Assembly (NCBI GenBank): GCA_031178355.1
Contig: JAPSJC010000008.1
Span: 1 to 64,000 of the forward strand
Direction of reading: 5' to 3'
DNA length: 64,000 nucleotides
DNA from: Ureibacillus sp.
GTDB taxonomy: Bacteria; Bacillota; Bacilli; Bacillales_A; Planococcaceae
Below the pieces are notes generated by a model. It searched no databases and had not been told where the DNA came from. It was given only the letters and a program-made list of their open reading frames with translations. The position numbers and the translations under genes are program-made. This document shows positions 1 through 14,742 of this stretch, one piece after another (position 1 is the stretch's first letter; every line of letters begins with the position of its first letter).

Positions 1-1272
<1,272 letters not shown>

Positions 1273-1276
<4 letters not shown>

Positions 1277-4200
1277 TGTACTACCTCCGCTTTGGGCATT
1301 TCTTCTGCTGTGAATGTCATTGACTCAATAACCTCTAGCATAGCTTCAGCAGTATCAAGAGAAGTTAAACATGGAATCCCATTCTCTACAGATTCACGAC
1401 GAATTCGGAACCCATCACTTGCAGGTTGTTTTCCTTTCGTTAATGTATTAACGACAAGTTGAGTTTCACCATTTTGGATTACATCAATTAAAGTTTTATC
1501 TTTAGAGCCGATCTTTCCTACTACATCAGCTTGAACTCCAGCTTCCGCAAAGCTTCGTGCTGTTCCTTCAGTTGCCATGATTCGGTAGCCAACTGTGTTG
1601 AATCGTTTTGCTAAGACAATTGCCTCTTCTTTATCTTTATCAGATACAGTGAATAAAACTGTTCCAAATGGTTTTACTTCTGTGCCTGCTGCTACAAAAC
1701 CTTTATATAACGCTTTTTCAAATGTTGAATCTTTCCCCATTACTTCACCTGTTGATTTCATTTCAGGTCCTAGTGTAATGTCTACACGACGAAGTTTTGC
1801 AAAGCTAAATACCGGAACTTTAACAAATACACCTTTTTGTTCTTTTGCAAGACCAGTTGGATAGCCTTGTTCGACGATGGATTTTCCTAGAATAGCTTTT
1901 GTTGCAATATTTGCCATAGGAATATTTGTAATTTTACTTAAAAACGGAACTGTACGACTTGAACGTGGGTTTACTTCAATCACGTAAATCTCACCTTTTG
2001 AAAGAACATATTGGATGTTCATTAAACCGATAATCCCTAATCCTTTTGCTAAACGCGTTGTGTAATCTACTAAAGTAACTTTCTGTTGTTCCGTTAACTT
2101 TTGTGGTGGATACACCGAAATTGAATCTCCAGAATGGACACCAGCACGTTCAATGTGTTCCATAATACCTGGGATTAAAACATTTTCTCCATCACTAATT
2201 GCGTCCACTTCGATCTCCTGGCCAGTTAAGTAACGGTCTACTAAAACTGGATGGTCTGGAGAAGCTTCTACAGCATTTTCCATATAATACTTTAATTCTT
2301 CTTCGTTATAAACAATTTCCATAGCACGGCCACCAAGAACGTAAGAAGGACGGACAAGTACTGGGAATCCTAGTTTTTTACCGATTTCAACAGCTTCATC
2401 TGTTGAAATTGCTGTTTCACCAGCAGGTTGTGGAATTCCTAATTCTTGTAGAGCTTGCTCGAATTTGTCACGGTTTTCTGCACGATCAATGTCTTCAAGA
2501 CTAGTACCTAAAATTTTCACACCATTAGCCGCTAATTTATCTGCTAGATTAATAGCCGTTTGACCACCAAATTGAACAACTACACCAATCGGTTTTTCTA
2601 AATCAATAATGTGCATTACATCTTCTATTGTTAATGGTTCAAAATAGAGTTTGTCTGAAATGGAGAAGTCCGTTGACACTGTTTCAGGATTTGAGTTAAT
2701 AATGATTGCCTCATAACCCGCTTCTTGAATTGCCCATACAGAATGTACTGTCGCATAGTCAAATTCTACCCCTTGACCGATTCGGATTGGTCCTGATCCA
2801 AGTACAACTACTGATGGTTTCTCAGAAACGATTGATTCGTTTTCTTCTTCATAAGTGCCATAGAAGTATGGTGTTGTTGACTCAAATTCAGCCGCGCATG
2901 TATCAACCATTTTATAAACTGGGATAATTCCTTGTTCCTTACGATAAGCGTAAATAGCTTCCTGAGTTGTTTCCCATAGTTCAGCAACCTTCTTATCCGC
3001 AAATCCCATACGTTTCGCTTTACGAAGAATTTCTTCGTTATTTTTGTTATCTGATAGAGTTTTTTCCATCTCGACAATGTTTTGCAGTTTATTTAAGAAC
3101 CATAAATCGATTTGTGACCATTCGTGGATTTGTTCTACTGATACACCACGACGTAACGCTTCACCAATGAAGAATAAACGTTCGTCACCCGCTTTACGGA
3201 TTCGTTTTTCTATCCAATTATCAGTATTTTCCTCAGGATGTTTCAATTCAATATGGACATGTCCTGTTTCTAGTGAGCGAACTGCTTTTAAAATCGCTTC
3301 TTCAAATGTACGTCCCAATGACATTACTTCGCCAGTCGCCTTCATCTGCGTGCCAAGATTACGTTTTGCAGATTCGAATTTATCGAATGGCCAACGTGGA
3401 ATTTTTGCAACGATGTAATCAAGTGCTGGTTCAAAGTCTGCGTATGTTGAGCCAGTTACTGGGTTTTTAATTTCATCTAATGTAAGCCCTACAGCGATTT
3501 TAGCAGCAAGTTTTGCAATTGGATAACCAGTTGCTTTCGAAGCTAAAGCTGATGAACGTGATACACGTGGATTTACTTCAATTACGTAATAATTAAAGCT
3601 ATTTGGATCTAACGCTAATTGTACATTACATCCACCTTCAATTTTCAACGCACGAATGATATCTAAAGAGATGTTACGTAACATTTGATATTCACGGTCA
3701 GATAACGTTTGAGAAGGAGCAACTACAATTGAGTCACCTGTATGAATTCCAACTGGGTCAAAATTCTCCATGTTACAAACAACAATTGCGTTGTCAATAG
3801 AGTCGCGCATTACTTCATACTCAATTTCTTTAAAACCAGCGATTGATTTCTCAAGTAAACATTGCGTAACCGGACTATATTTTAGACCACTTTGAACGAT
3901 TTCTTCTAACTCTTGATCGTTGTTACAAATACCTCCACCAGTTCCACCAAGTGTAAAGGCAGGACGAACAATAACTGGATAGCCTATTCTTGCGACGAAA
4001 GCCTTCGCTTCAGCGATGTTATGAATAATATCTGATTCAGGTACAGGTGCACCTAGTTCATACATTAAATTACGGAATAAATCTCGGTCTTCCGCTTTAT
4101 GAATTGCATCTAGTTTTGTTCCTAAAATTTCAATATTTAATTCATCTAATATCCCAGATTCTTGAAGTTGGATTGCCATATTTAAACCAGTTTGACCACC

Positions 4201-4470
4201 TAATGTTGGTAGGATTGCATCTGGACGTTCTTTACGTAAAATACGAGAGACAAATTCTAGAGAGATTGGCTCGATATATACTTTATCTGCGATTTCTGTA
4301 TCTGTCATGATTGTAGCAGGGTTAGAGTTGATTAGAATAACACGGTACCCTTCCTCTTTTAATGAGAGACAAGCTTGTGTTCCTGCGTAGTCAAATTCTG
4401 CTGCTTGACCGATGATGATTGGACCTGATCCGATTACTAAAATAGTTTCTATATCTGTACGTTTAGGCAT
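1273..4470 (-). CDS. carB: Carbamoyl-phosphate synthase large subunit
   Basis: 1065 aa, duplicated ATP-grasp, [28 protein letters not shown]. Confidence 0.97.
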
Positions 4471-5563
4471 GTTGTTTCTCCTTCCCTGCGTGAACTTCCA
4501 TTAATTCGATAAATTCGTCAAATAAGTGATTTGAATCTTCTGGCCCAGGTGATGCTTCTGGGTGGTACTGTACTGTGAATACAGGATATTTTGTATGACG
4601 GAGTCCTTCAACTGTTCCGTCGTTTAAAGCTACGTGAGTTACTTCTAAATTAGTTCCTTCTAATGAATCTGCATCAATTGCATATCCATGGTTTTGAGAC
4701 GTTAATTCTGTACGTCCAGTACGTAAGTCTTTTACTGGATGGTTTGCACCACGGTGACCAAATGGTAATTTAAAACTTTTTGCACCACAAGCAAGTGCAA
4801 ATAACTGGTGACCTAGGCATATACCGAAGATTGGGACTTTTCCGACTAAGTTACGTATCGTTTCAATTCCCTCTGTTACATCGGCTGGATCCCCAGGTCC
4901 ATTTGATAACATAATTCCATCCGGATGCCATGCTAAAATTTGCTCAGCAGTTGTATTATAAGGAACAACTAATACGTCACAATCACGTTTGTTTAATTCA
5001 CGTAAAATTCCATGTTTCATACCAAAATCCAATAATACTACACGTTTACCACGACCAGGGCTTGGATATGCAGCTTTTGGTGATACTTCTCGAACATGAT
5101 TTGTTATATGAGGAGTTGCTTGTAGTTGTGCTACAATTTCCTCAACATTTACTTCTACATCTGCTTCTGTTAAAATCGCACGCACCGCTCCTTTTGAACG
5201 AATAATACGTGTTAATTTTCGTGTATCGATTTCTTCTATTCCTGGAATATCCTTCGAAACTAAATAATCATTTAAACTTAAATCTGATCTGAAGTTCGAT
5301 GGCTGCTTAGCTAATTCACGAGCAACCATACCGCGAATTGCTGGATTAATCGATTCAAAATCATCACGGTTAATTCCGTAATTACCGATTAATGGATATG
5401 TGAACGTAACAATCTGTCCGTAAAAAGAAGGATCTGATAATGTTTCCTGGTAACCTGTCATCCCAGTTGTGAATACCACTTCACCTTGTGAAGCTTTTTC
5501 ACTTCCGAACGCGATGCCTTTAAATACTGTGCCGTCTTCTAAAATTAACATTCTTTTTTTCAT
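4463..5563 (-). CDS. carA: Carbamoyl-phosphate synthase small subunit
   Basis: GATase class I motif [15 protein letters not shown]; overlaps carB. Confidence 0.97.
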   Translation of the reverse strand: MKKRMLILEDGTVFKGIAFGSEKASQGEVVFTTGMTGYQETLSDPSFYGQIVTFTYPLIGNYGINRDDFESINPAIRGMVARELAKQPSNFRSDLSLNDYLVSKDIPGIEEIDTRKLTRIIRSKGAVRAILTEADVEVNVEEIVAQLQATPHITNHVREVSPKAAYPSPGRGKRVVLLDFGMKHGILRELNKRDCDVLVVPYNTTAEQILAWHPDGIMLSNGPGDPADVTEGIETIRNLVGKVPIFGICLGHQLFALACGAKSFKLPFGHRGANHPVKDLRTGRTELTSQNHGYAIDADSLEGTNLEVTHVALNDGTVEGLRHTKYPVFTVQYHPEASPGPEDSNHLFDEFIELMEVHAGKEKQHA

Positions 5564-6837
5564 TATTTTGCCTCCTCATAGACGATGTTGCCTTCAAATA
5601 TTGTCATTATTGGCCAACCTTTTGCTGACCACCCGTTAAATGGTGTATTACGACCTTTTGAAGCAAAGTTCTCAGTTTCAACGGTTTGTTCTTTGTTTAA
5701 GTCAATGATTGTTAAATCAGCTGATGTACCAACTTCAATAACCCCATAAGGTAAATCAAATATTTTTGCTGGTTTAACAGTCATCCAATCTACCAATTGT
5801 TTTAACGTCCATTTCCCTGTTTCAACGAAATTTGTATAGAGTAATGGGAACGCTGTTTCAAACCCAACTATTCCAAATGGAGCACCAACCATTCCACAAC
5901 ATTTTTCGCTTTCGGTATGTGGAGCATGGTCAGTCGCGATACAATCAATTGTTCCATCAAGAAGCGCGTTATGTAGTGAATCTAGATCATCCTTTGCACG
6001 AAGTGGAGGATTCATTTTCCAATTGGCATCATCAGATGGTATATCCATTTCTTCTAGCAATAAGTGATGTGGACAAACTTCAGCTGTTACACGAATACCT
6101 GCTTTTTTTGCGTCTCGAACTGCACGAACGGATTCTTTTGTAGATACATGGCATACGTGGTATCTTGCACCTGCTGCTTCTGCTAATAAAACATCGCGAG
6201 CAATTTGTACTGATTCACAGATAGAAGGAATTCCTGGAAGACCCAACTCTTTATTTCTAATTCCTTCATGCATTACACCGTTATATATTAATGAGTTATC
6301 TTCACAATGTGCTACTACGACTGCGTCTACTTTTGCCGCATCTTGCATTTGTTCATACATCGTTGATGAGAGTTGGATTCCTACACCATCGTCTGAAAAT
6401 GCTACTGCACCGTGTTCTTTTAATTCTGCTATATTTGTACGCTGTTCTCCTGCTTCATCAATTGTAAGCGAGCCATATGGTAATACGCGTACAACGGCAC
6501 TTTCTTTAATTAACCCATTAATTAAATTTAAATTTTCAGTTGAATCAGGCACTGGTTTGGTATTTGGCATAGCACAAATTGTTGTGAATCCACCTTTTGC
6601 TGCAGACTTTGTACCTGTTTCAATTGTCTCTTTATGTTCAAAGCCAGGTTCACGAAGATGCACATGTAAATCTACAAATCCTGGTGATGCAAAATGACCG
6701 TTTCCATCGATTACTTCCGCACCATCTGGTTGTGATCCACCGATTTCTATAATTATTTTGTTTTCAATCGTAATACTCGTCGATACCAATTCACCTTGGT
6801 CGTTTAACATTTGTATATTTTGAATGTATTTTTTCAT
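5563..6837 (-). CDS. pyrC: Dihydroorotase
   Basis: [20 protein letters not shown] and [12 protein letters not shown] motifs. Confidence 0.96.
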   Translation of the reverse strand: MKKYIQNIQMLNDQGELVSTSITIENKIIIEIGGSQPDGAEVIDGNGHFASPGFVDLHVHLREPGFEHKETIETGTKSAAKGGFTTICAMPNTKPVPDSTENLNLINGLIKESAVVRVLPYGSLTIDEAGEQRTNIAELKEHGAVAFSDDGVGIQLSSTMYEQMQDAAKVDAVVVAHCEDNSLIYNGVMHEGIRNKELGLPGIPSICESVQIARDVLLAEAAGARYHVCHVSTKESVRAVRDAKKAGIRVTAEVCPHHLLLEEMDIPSDDANWKMNPPLRAKDDLDSLHNALLDGTIDCIATDHAPHTESEKCCGMVGAPFGIVGFETAFPLLYTNFVETGKWTLKQLVDWMTVKPAKIFDLPYGVIEVGTSADLTIIDLNKEQTVETENFASKGRNTPFNGWSAKGWPIMTIFEGNIVYEEAK

Positions 6838-7730
6838 TATTCTCTTCCTTTCAAAATCGTTTCAAGAATGGCCATCCGGACAAATACACCATTTCTTACC
6901 GCTTCAAATATTCTTGAACGTTCACACTCTACAAGTTCAGATGTAATTTCGACATCGCGGTTTACTGGAGCCGGATGCATAATTATTGCACCTTTTTTCA
7001 TTCTTGCTTCACGCTCAAATGTTAACCCATACTGTTCATGATAACTCTCTTTAGAAAAGCTTTTGTTAACGATGTGTCTTTCATGTTGTATGCGTAGTAA
7101 CATAACTACATCACTATCTTCTATGAGTTCATCCCATGAATGATGGGCCTCAAATTCACCTGACCATTCGGGTGGACAAAGGAATCGTACATTAACACCT
7201 AATTTTCTTAATGCTGTTGCATTGGATTTTGCTACACGACTATGTGAGATATCTCCTGCGATTGTTACATTTAAACCTTCAAATCTTTCAAACTCTTTAT
7301 GGATTGTGTAAAGATCTAGTAAGCATTGAGAGGGGTGCTGTCCTGCGCCATCTCCTGCATTTACAACAGCAACATTAATTCCCTCGAGTAACTCATTGTA
7401 ATACTCATCTTCTTTCGCTCGAATGACAACTGCGTCCATTCCAATCATTTCTAGAGTTTTCACTGTGTCATACATTGTTTCCCCCTTTAATGCGCTTGAA
7501 AAACCTGCATCAAAAGGAATAACCGTACAACCAACTTTTCTTTCAGCCATTTCAAAACTAGTTTTTGTACGTGTACTAGGCTCAAAGAACAAATTTGCGA
7601 TGTTATATGAACGACTTAATGAAGGCTGTTCTCCATTTTCAAATTCAGCAGCTCTTTTTAAAATTTCTAGTATTTCGTCATTCGTTAAATGTTCCATTGA
7701 AAGTAAATTTCTCAACACGTTTCCTCCCAT
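6837..7730 (-). CDS. pyrB: Aspartate carbamoyltransferase catalytic subunit
   Basis: [20 protein letters not shown] and [10 protein letters not shown]. Confidence 0.97.
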   Translation of the reverse strand: MGGNVLRNLLSMEHLTNDEILEILKRAAEFENGEQPSLSRSYNIANLFFEPSTRTKTSFEMAERKVGCTVIPFDAGFSSALKGETMYDTVKTLEMIGMDAVVIRAKEDEYYNELLEGINVAVVNAGDGAGQHPSQCLLDLYTIHKEFERFEGLNVTIAGDISHSRVAKSNATALRKLGVNVRFLCPPEWSGEFEAHHSWDELIEDSDVVMLLRIQHERHIVNKSFSKESYHEQYGLTFEREARMKKGAIIMHPAPVNRDVEITSELVECERSRIFEAVRNGVFVRMAILETILKGRE

Positions 7731-7746
7731 ACATGAACTTTATATG

Positions 7747-7845
7747 AAAAATGCCTCGCTGTTGCGAGGCATCAGGAGGCATAAAATGAAACGTATTCTA
7801 TGTACGTTTTATTTCATAGGTCCCCTTTTGTGCCTCTCTGGACAA
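7747..7845 (-). promoter_or_regulatory. PyrR-dependent attenuator (pyrP-pyrB intergenic)
   Basis: Minus-strand TCCAGAGAGGC (7832-7842) followed by terminator ATGCCTCGC..GCGAGGCAT + T-tract (7751-7772). Confidence 0.85.
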
Positions 7846-7866
7846 CTTTTAAAGGTTAAAGTTATA

Positions 7867-9180
7867 TTAATCATTTGTTTCATAAATGTCTTTAATTTCT
7901 TTATCTCTTCCTGGTAATACAAGATTTAGAATTACACCTACGATTGCCGCTAATGCCATTCCTTCAATGCTGAAAGTTTCATTAAATCGAAGTGCCGCTC
8001 CACCGATACCTATTACCAATATCACCGATGCGATGACCATATTTCGGTTATTACCAAAGTCTATGTTATTTTCAACTAACATTCTTAGACCACTTGAAGC
8101 GATAATTCCGAATAATAAGATTGATATACCACCAAGCACTGCTGTTGGGATCGTTTGAATTAGTGCCATTGCTTTACCTAAGAATGAGAATAAAATGGCT
8201 AATATAGCTGCGCCTAATATAACGTAGACGGAAAACACTCTAGTGATGGCTAACACACCTATATTTTCGCCATATGTAGTTTTGGGTGGCCCCCCAATTA
8301 ATGCACTTGCAAATGTTCCTAATCCATCACCTAATAACGAACGATGTAAACCTGGATCTTTTACATAGTTTTTATTTACCACTTTTCCAAGCACTAGTTG
8401 ATGACCAATATGTTCGGATATCGTTACGAATACGATTGGAACCATCCCTAGTAAAATGCTGGATGTAATTGTAAATTCGTAGTGCACACCAGGAATCAGA
8501 AATTCTGGCATAGCAAACCAATCAGCTTCTTTAACTTTTGCAAAATCTACTATTCCGACCATAGTTGAATAAATATATCCAACTATTAGACCTAAAAGAA
8601 TCGGCATTGTACTTAAGATGTTTTTAAAGAAAATGGTGAAAATGATTGCTGCAAATAACGTTACAAGTGCTGCTGAGAAATGTAGTACGCTATATTGCTT
8701 TGCCCCTTCTACTGTTATGTTCATCGCCATATCAACCGCTGTTCCAGCTAATCCCAATCCGATTACCATAATTACCGGTGCTACAACGATAGGAGGTAAT
8801 AATCGCATTAACCATTGATAACCTGCTTTCCAAATGATTAACGACACAATCGCATATGTAATACCTACCGCCATGGCACCAATCATTGCATTACCAGGAT
8901 TAACACTAGTTCCACTAGCATTTAAACCAGCCACAATAATGATTGGCGAGATAAAGGCAAAGGATGATCCTAAATATGCCGGAACTTTAAATTGAGTTAT
9001 AAATAAGAAAATAATTGTTGCGATACCGCTTGTTAATAATGCAATTGCTGGACTTAATCCTACTAATTGAGGGACTAAGATTGTCGCACCAAACATAGCA
9101 AACATATGTTGAAAACTAAAAGTTACTAGTTGTCCTACTGAAGGTTTATCTGTTATATCAAGAACAGCATTCTTTGCCAT
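7867..9180 (-). CDS. pyrP: Uracil permease
   Basis: 437 aa NCS2-type permease between pyrR and pyrB. Confidence 0.93.
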   Translation of the reverse strand: MAKNAVLDITDKPSVGQLVTFSFQHMFAMFGATILVPQLVGLSPAIALLTSGIATIIFLFITQFKVPAYLGSSFAFISPIIIVAGLNASGTSVNPGNAMIGAMAVGITYAIVSLIIWKAGYQWLMRLLPPIVVAPVIMVIGLGLAGTAVDMAMNITVEGAKQYSVLHFSAALVTLFAAIIFTIFFKNILSTMPILLGLIVGYIYSTMVGIVDFAKVKEADWFAMPEFLIPGVHYEFTITSSILLGMVPIVFVTISEHIGHQLVLGKVVNKNYVKDPGLHRSLLGDGLGTFASALIGGPPKTTYGENIGVLAITRVFSVYVILGAAILAILFSFLGKAMALIQTIPTAVLGGISILLFGIIASSGLRMLVENNIDFGNNRNMVIASVILVIGIGGAALRFNETFSIEGMALAAIVGVILNLVLPGRDKEIKDIYETND

Positions 9181-9200
9181 ATCTTTTCCCCACTCTCAAT

Positions 9201-9758
<558 letters not shown>

Positions 9759-9820
9759 CTAGTTTTAAGTACAATTTCAACTGATAATCAAATGTTGAAG
9801 AGGTTAATAACCATTAAAAA

Positions 9821-9980
9821 AACCTCCTAAGCATTCGCTTAAGAGGTTGTTGATAGTTGCGTTTAATTGCATGTTAAATAAACGGCTTTCCTAACAAAGG
9901 TGTATAAATATACACGTCATGTTATAGATGCTGCCTTCTAACATCTTCACAAATACCTTTTCAGCCTCTCTGGACTGCCT
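9821..9980 (-). promoter_or_regulatory. PyrR-dependent attenuator (pyrR leader)
   Basis: Minus-strand TCCAGAGAGGC (9964-9974) and terminator AACCTCTTAAGCGAATGCTTAGGAGGTTTTTTT (9821-9848). Confidence 0.85.
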
Positions 9981-10075
9981 TTAAAGGTGAATATTCAATT
10001 CTAGTACAATGTCGAATTAACACGACTATTGTTTTTCATTCATTGTAGAAAGTATAAACTTTAATTTCTTACGAG

Positions 10076-10993
10076 TCAACCTTCTTTTCGTAAATCTTCT
10101 AATAATTCTACAAAATCGTTAGGGATTGGTGCTTCGAATTCTAGATACTCTTTTGTTGTTGGATGCACAAATCCAAGAATACCAGCATGTAAAACTTGTC
10201 CTCCAAAATCAATCGTCTTTTTCGGACCATATTTTGGATCGCCGACAAGCGGATAGCCAATATAGTTCATATGAACACGTATTTGGTGTGTACGGCCCGT
10301 TTCCAAAGTACATTCAACTAATGTATATAGACCACCAAAACGTTCTTTTACATGAAAATGTGTTACCGCATGCTTACCCTTATCTACAATAGCTTGCTTT
10401 TGACGATCTTTTGGATCACGTCCAATAGGAGCATCAATTGTTCCTTTATCATGAGCAATATGCCCATGAACTAAGGCCGTATATTTTCGTGTTACCGTTT
10501 TATTAACTAGTTGTTCCACTAACGATTGATGGGCATTATCATTCTTAGCCACCATAAGTAATCCTGATGTGTCCATATCGATACGGTGCACTATACCTGG
10601 CCTCAATACACCATTAATACCAGATAAATCTTTGCAATGGTGCATTAAACCGTTAACTAACGTTCCTGTAGTATGACCAGGAGCAGGGTGAACGACCATC
10701 CCTTTCGGTTTATTTACAACAAGTACATCTTCATCTTCATAAACGATATCTAAGTCTAAATCTTCTGGAATCACTTCTAGTGGTTCTGGTTCAGGAACAT
10801 CAATTTCAATGACGTCCCCTTTTCTAACTTTATATTTTGGTTTTACATCTTCTCCGTTCACTTTTATTACACCGCCATCTGTAATCCAGTTAGCAATTTG
10901 TGAACGTGACCAGTCTGCAGCTAATGTTGATAGCGCTTTATCAATGCGTTCTCCTGCAATTTCCTCGTCAATTGTATACGTAACAACTGTCAT
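10076..10993 (-). CDS. rluD: RluA-family 23S rRNA pseudouridine synthase
   Basis: S4 domain plus HRIDMDTSGLLMVAKN motif. Confidence 0.92.
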   Translation of the reverse strand: MTVVTYTIDEEIAGERIDKALSTLAADWSRSQIANWITDGGVIKVNGEDVKPKYKVRKGDVIEIDVPEPEPLEVIPEDLDLDIVYEDEDVLVVNKPKGMVVHPAPGHTTGTLVNGLMHHCKDLSGINGVLRPGIVHRIDMDTSGLLMVAKNDNAHQSLVEQLVNKTVTRKYTALVHGHIAHDKGTIDAPIGRDPKDRQKQAIVDKGKHAVTHFHVKERFGGLYTLVECTLETGRTHQIRVHMNYIGYPLVGDPKYGPKKTIDFGGQVLHAGILGFVHPTTKEYLEFEAPIPNDFVELLEDLRKEG

Positions 10994-11469
10994 TATTTCA
11001 CCTTTTTCTTTTCTGCTCTTTCTTCCATAAATAACACAATAATAATCATCATAATTGAAATTGTTAGTGCAGCATCAGCTATATTAAAAATAGGAAAATG
11101 ATAATTTACAAGGGGGATCAATACGTCTATAAAATCAACAACTTCTCCACGAAATAGTCGATCGATAAAATTTCCTAACGTCCCACCTAATAAAACCATT
11201 AAACTCACTGCAAAAAAATGCTTTCCTTTAGAATGCTTATGAAAATAATAAATAATACCAATTACAACCACGATTGTAACGATGAAGAATATCCACATTT
11301 GCCCCTCAAGCATTCCCCAAGCTGCACCACGATTTCGATGTGATAAAAGCCCAAGCCATGGGTCCCAAACACTAATGCGTTCACTAAGTTCCATATTTTT
11401 AACGACTAACCATTTCGTCCATTGATCGATTAGTAAAATGATTAGCGCAATTCCATAATATTTGTACAC
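10993..11469 (-). CDS. lspA: Lipoprotein signal peptidase
   Basis: GGTLGNFIDRLFRGEVVDFID and FNIADAAL motifs. Confidence 0.96.
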   Translation of the reverse strand: MYKYYGIALIILLIDQWTKWLVVKNMELSERISVWDPWLGLLSHRNRGAAWGMLEGQMWIFFIVTIVVVIGIIYYFHKHSKGKHFFAVSLMVLLGGTLGNFIDRLFRGEVVDFIDVLIPLVNYHFPIFNIADAALTISIMMIIIVLFMEERAEKKKVK

Positions 11470-11540
11470 AGTATTCCCCCGTTTACGCTCAATTCTTCAT
11501 TATTCTAGCACAAAATCATTTCCAAGTCCTAGAAATAAGA

Positions 11541-11568
11541 AACCGCCCTCTTGTTTACGAGAGCGGTT
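11541..11568 (-). terminator. Intrinsic terminator downstream of ileS
   Basis: AACCGCTCTC-loop-GAGGGCGGTT followed by TTTCTTATTT on minus strand. Confidence 0.75.
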
Positions 11569-11584
11569 ATGATAAAAATTAGGA

Positions 11585-14344
11585 TTAAACGTAATATTTT
11601 TCAACAACGTCTGCACAACGAGCACAAAGCGTTGGATGATTTTCGTGTTGTCCTACTGTTTCGGCATATGACCAACAGCGATCACATTTTTCACCATTAG
11701 CTTTTTCAACAACAATTGATGTTTGATCAAGAACAATTGCATCCTCAGGTGCATCTGCCTTATTTCCTACAACATGCAGTTGAGAAACGATAGAGATTTG
11801 AGCAAAATTTACAGCCTCATCATTAATAATGTCGACAACATTGCTATCAGCGTAAATTAATACTTTTGCTTCTAAAGATTTCCCAATTACCTTTGCGTTA
11901 CGAGCTTGCTCTAATGCTTTTAACAATTCATCACGCAGTACAATGACTTTTGCCCATTTTTCACGTAATTGTGGGAAGTTACTACGTTCATCAACTTCAG
12001 GGAAGTCAGTTAATTGAACAGAAGCTGCTTCTTCATTTAGATAAGACCATAATTCATCTGTTGTATGAGGAATAATTGGTGTTAACACTTTCAATAAAGT
12101 TAACAACGTATCATACATTACTGTTTGCATTGCACGACGATCTTTGTTATCTGCCCCTTCAATATAAACAACATCTTTGGCGATATCTAAATAGAAAGCA
12201 GATAATTCAATAGCAACAAAGTTATTTACTACATGATATACGTTAGAGAATTCATAACGATCGTAAGCAGTACGAACTTGTTTCAGTAAATCTTGTAAGC
12301 GCATGTACATGTATTGATCCATCTCACGTAGATCTTCATATGCAACACGATCCGTTTGGTTGTTATAGTCTGATAAGTTACCATGTAAGAAGCGTAATGT
12401 ATTACGGATTTTGCGATAAACTTCAGAAATTTGTTTTAACATATCCATTGAAATACGAACATCCGCAGTATAATCAACTGAAGCAACCCATAATCGTAGG
12501 ATATCTGCTCCATATTGATCCATTACTTTTTGAGGAATAATTACGTTTCCAATAGATTTACTCATTTTTCGACCTTCACCGTCAAGAACGAAACCATGTG
12601 TTAATAGTCCTTTATATGGAGCGTGGCCATTAATTGCAACAGAAGTAATTAATGAAGAGTTGAACCATCCACGGTGTTGGTCAGAACCTTCTAAATAAAG
12701 GTCAGCTGGATACTTCATACCACGTTCAACAAGTACACCTTGGTGAGTTGAACCAGAGTCAAACCAAACATCCATGATATCATTTTCCTTAGTAAACTCT
12801 CCATTTGGACTACCTGGATGAGTAAATCCTTCTGGTAATAAATCTTTCGCTTCACGTTGGAACCAAATGTTCGATCCATGTTCACGGAATAAAGAAGAAA
12901 TATGTGCAATCGTCTCTGGCGTAATAATTGGCTCATTATTTTCTGCATAGAAAATTGGAATCGGTACACCCCATGCACGTTGACGAGAAATTACCCAGTC
13001 ACCACGGTCACGAAGCATATTATACAGACGCGTTTCACCCCAAGATGGTGTGAATTCTGTATCACGAACTGCTTGTAATAACTCATCACGGAACATAGCC
13101 ACTGAAGCAAACCATTGTGGTGTTGCTCGATAAATAACTGGTTTTTTCGTACGCCAGTCATGTGGATAAGAGTGAACGAATTTTGCAACTTTTAATAATG
13201 CACCTAACTCTTGTAATTTTTCAACCATTACAGGATTTGCTTTTTCATAAAATAGACCTTCGAAACCAGGTGCTTCATCAGTGTAGCAACCGCGGTTATC
13301 TACCGGGCTTAATACTGGTAAGTCATAACGTTTACCTACTTGATAGTCATCTTCACCGTGACCTGGTGCGGTGTGAACACAACCAGTACCTGCTTCAGTT
13401 GTAACATGATCGCCAAGCATTATGAGAGAGTCGCGTTTATAAATTGGGTGTTCTGCTACTAATCGATCTAAGCTTTCACCTTTAACTTCTTGCACGACAT
13501 CATAAGATTCCCAACCTAATTCAGCAGCTACTTTTTCAAGCAAATCTTTCGCTACGATGTATTTTTCGTTATTTGCCTCTACTACTGTATACGTAATTTC
13601 TGGGTTTACCGAGATCCCTAAGTTAGCTGGAATCGTCCAAGGTGTTGTCGTCCAGATGATGAACTTTGCGTCCTCAGGCACAACTCCTTTTGCATCTTTT
13701 AGACTAAATGCTACATAGATTGAATACGACTCTACATCTTTATATTCGATTTCCGCTTCAGCAAGAGCTGATTCAGAAGAAGGTGACCAATAGACTGGTT
13801 TTAATCCTTTGTAAATATAACCTTTTTCAGCCATTTTACCGAATACTTCAATTTGTCGCGCTTCAAACTCCGGTTTTAGTGTGATATATGGATTATCCCA
13901 ATCCCCACGAACACCTAGACGACGGAATTGACCTTTTTGGTTTTCGATTTGTTCATATGCGTATTCTTCACAAAGCTTCCGGAATTCAGCAACCGTCATT
14001 TCTTTACGATTTACACCTTTGTTCGTTAAAGCTTGCTCAATTGGTAATCCGTGAGTATCCCAACCTGGAATATATGGAACATGGTATCCCGTCATTGAAC
14101 GATGACGATTAATCATGTCTTTAATTACTTTGTTTAAAGCATGACCAATGTGAATGTCACCATTAGCATATGGAGGTCCATCGTGTAATACAAATTCAGG
14201 ACGCCCTTCTGTACGGTTATTCACTAACGCATTAATATCCATTTCGTCCCATTTTTCTTGAATTTTAGGCTCATTTGCAGGTAAGTTTCCGCGCATTGGG
14301 AAATCTGTTTTTGGCATTAATAATGTATCTTTATATTCTACCAT
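11585..14344 (-). CDS. ileS: Isoleucyl-tRNA synthetase
   Basis: HIGH motif [13 protein letters not shown] motif, C-terminal Zn finger CDRCW..CARC. Confidence 0.98.
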   Translation of the reverse strand: MVEYKDTLLMPKTDFPMRGNLPANEPKIQEKWDEMDINALVNNRTEGRPEFVLHDGPPYANGDIHIGHALNKVIKDMINRHRSMTGYHVPYIPGWDTHGLPIEQALTNKGVNRKEMTVAEFRKLCEEYAYEQIENQKGQFRRLGVRGDWDNPYITLKPEFEARQIEVFGKMAEKGYIYKGLKPVYWSPSSESALAEAEIEYKDVESYSIYVAFSLKDAKGVVPEDAKFIIWTTTPWTIPANLGISVNPEITYTVVEANNEKYIVAKDLLEKVAAELGWESYDVVQEVKGESLDRLVAEHPIYKRDSLIMLGDHVTTEAGTGCVHTAPGHGEDDYQVGKRYDLPVLSPVDNRGCYTDEAPGFEGLFYEKANPVMVEKLQELGALLKVAKFVHSYPHDWRTKKPVIYRATPQWFASVAMFRDELLQAVRDTEFTPSWGETRLYNMLRDRGDWVISRQRAWGVPIPIFYAENNEPIITPETIAHISSLFREHGSNIWFQREAKDLLPEGFTHPGSPNGEFTKENDIMDVWFDSGSTHQGVLVERGMKYPADLYLEGSDQHRGWFNSSLITSVAINGHAPYKGLLTHGFVLDGEGRKMSKSIGNVIIPQKVMDQYGADILRLWVASVDYTADVRISMDMLKQISEVYRKIRNTLRFLHGNLSDYNNQTDRVAYEDLREMDQYMYMRLQDLLKQVRTAYDRYEFSNVYHVVNNFVAIELSAFYLDIAKDVVYIEGADNKDRRAMQTVMYDTLLTLLKVLTPIIPHTTDELWSYLNEEAASVQLTDFPEVDERSNFPQLREKWAKVIVLRDELLKALEQARNAKVIGKSLEAKVLIYADSNVVDIINDEAVNFAQISIVSQLHVVGNKADAPEDAIVLDQTSIVVEKANGEKCDRCWSYAETVGQHENHPTLCARCADVVEKYYV

Positions 14345-14394
14345 TTAATTTTCCTCCTATTTTTTCGTCTTCTAATATTTGTCTTTTGTACAAT

Positions 14395-14665
14395 AAAAAA
14401 GCTCCTCATCCCTAAAAGGGACGAGAAGCTATGCACTCGTGGTACCACCCTAATTTGCAAAAATTACAAAAATATAATTTTTGCCTCTTAGACACTGTAA
14501 CGTCGTGTGAATACGAAATCACTTACTCTAATAAAAATTTCTGTGATTTAGCTCTAGAGTGATGTTCATTTTTGAAACTAAGTTCGAGCTTCCACCGTCC
14601 TCGAATCGCTTTACCTGTTGTCAAAAAATACTGTCTCCGTCAATGCCAAATAATGATATATAAAT
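14395..14665 (-). promoter_or_regulatory. T-box leader (Ile) of ileS
   Basis: Minus-strand T-box AGGGTGGTACCACG (14438-14451), terminator GCTTCTCGTCCC..GGGATGAGGAGC-TTTTTT (14401-14430), candidate AUC specifier in TGAACATCACTC. Confidence 0.93.
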
Positions 14666-14742
14666 TTTTAACTACGTGTGAATCAGTATATGAAAGAATT
14701 TTAATTCATGTCAAGTGAAAAAGGTTAATTTAGTAAAAAAAA

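Noticed and set aside
7734-7866. Possible novel riboswitch between pyrP and pyrB
   Set aside because: Explained by the known PyrR attenuator: TCCAGAGAGGC box plus intrinsic terminator.
12340-14112. Plus- and minus-strand alternative-frame ORFs within ileS
   Set aside because: Shadow ORFs inside a conserved synthetase gene; low-complexity His/Leu-rich translations.
14395-14665. Possible unknown structured leader upstream of ileS
   Set aside because: It is a classic T-box (AGGGTGGTACCACG).
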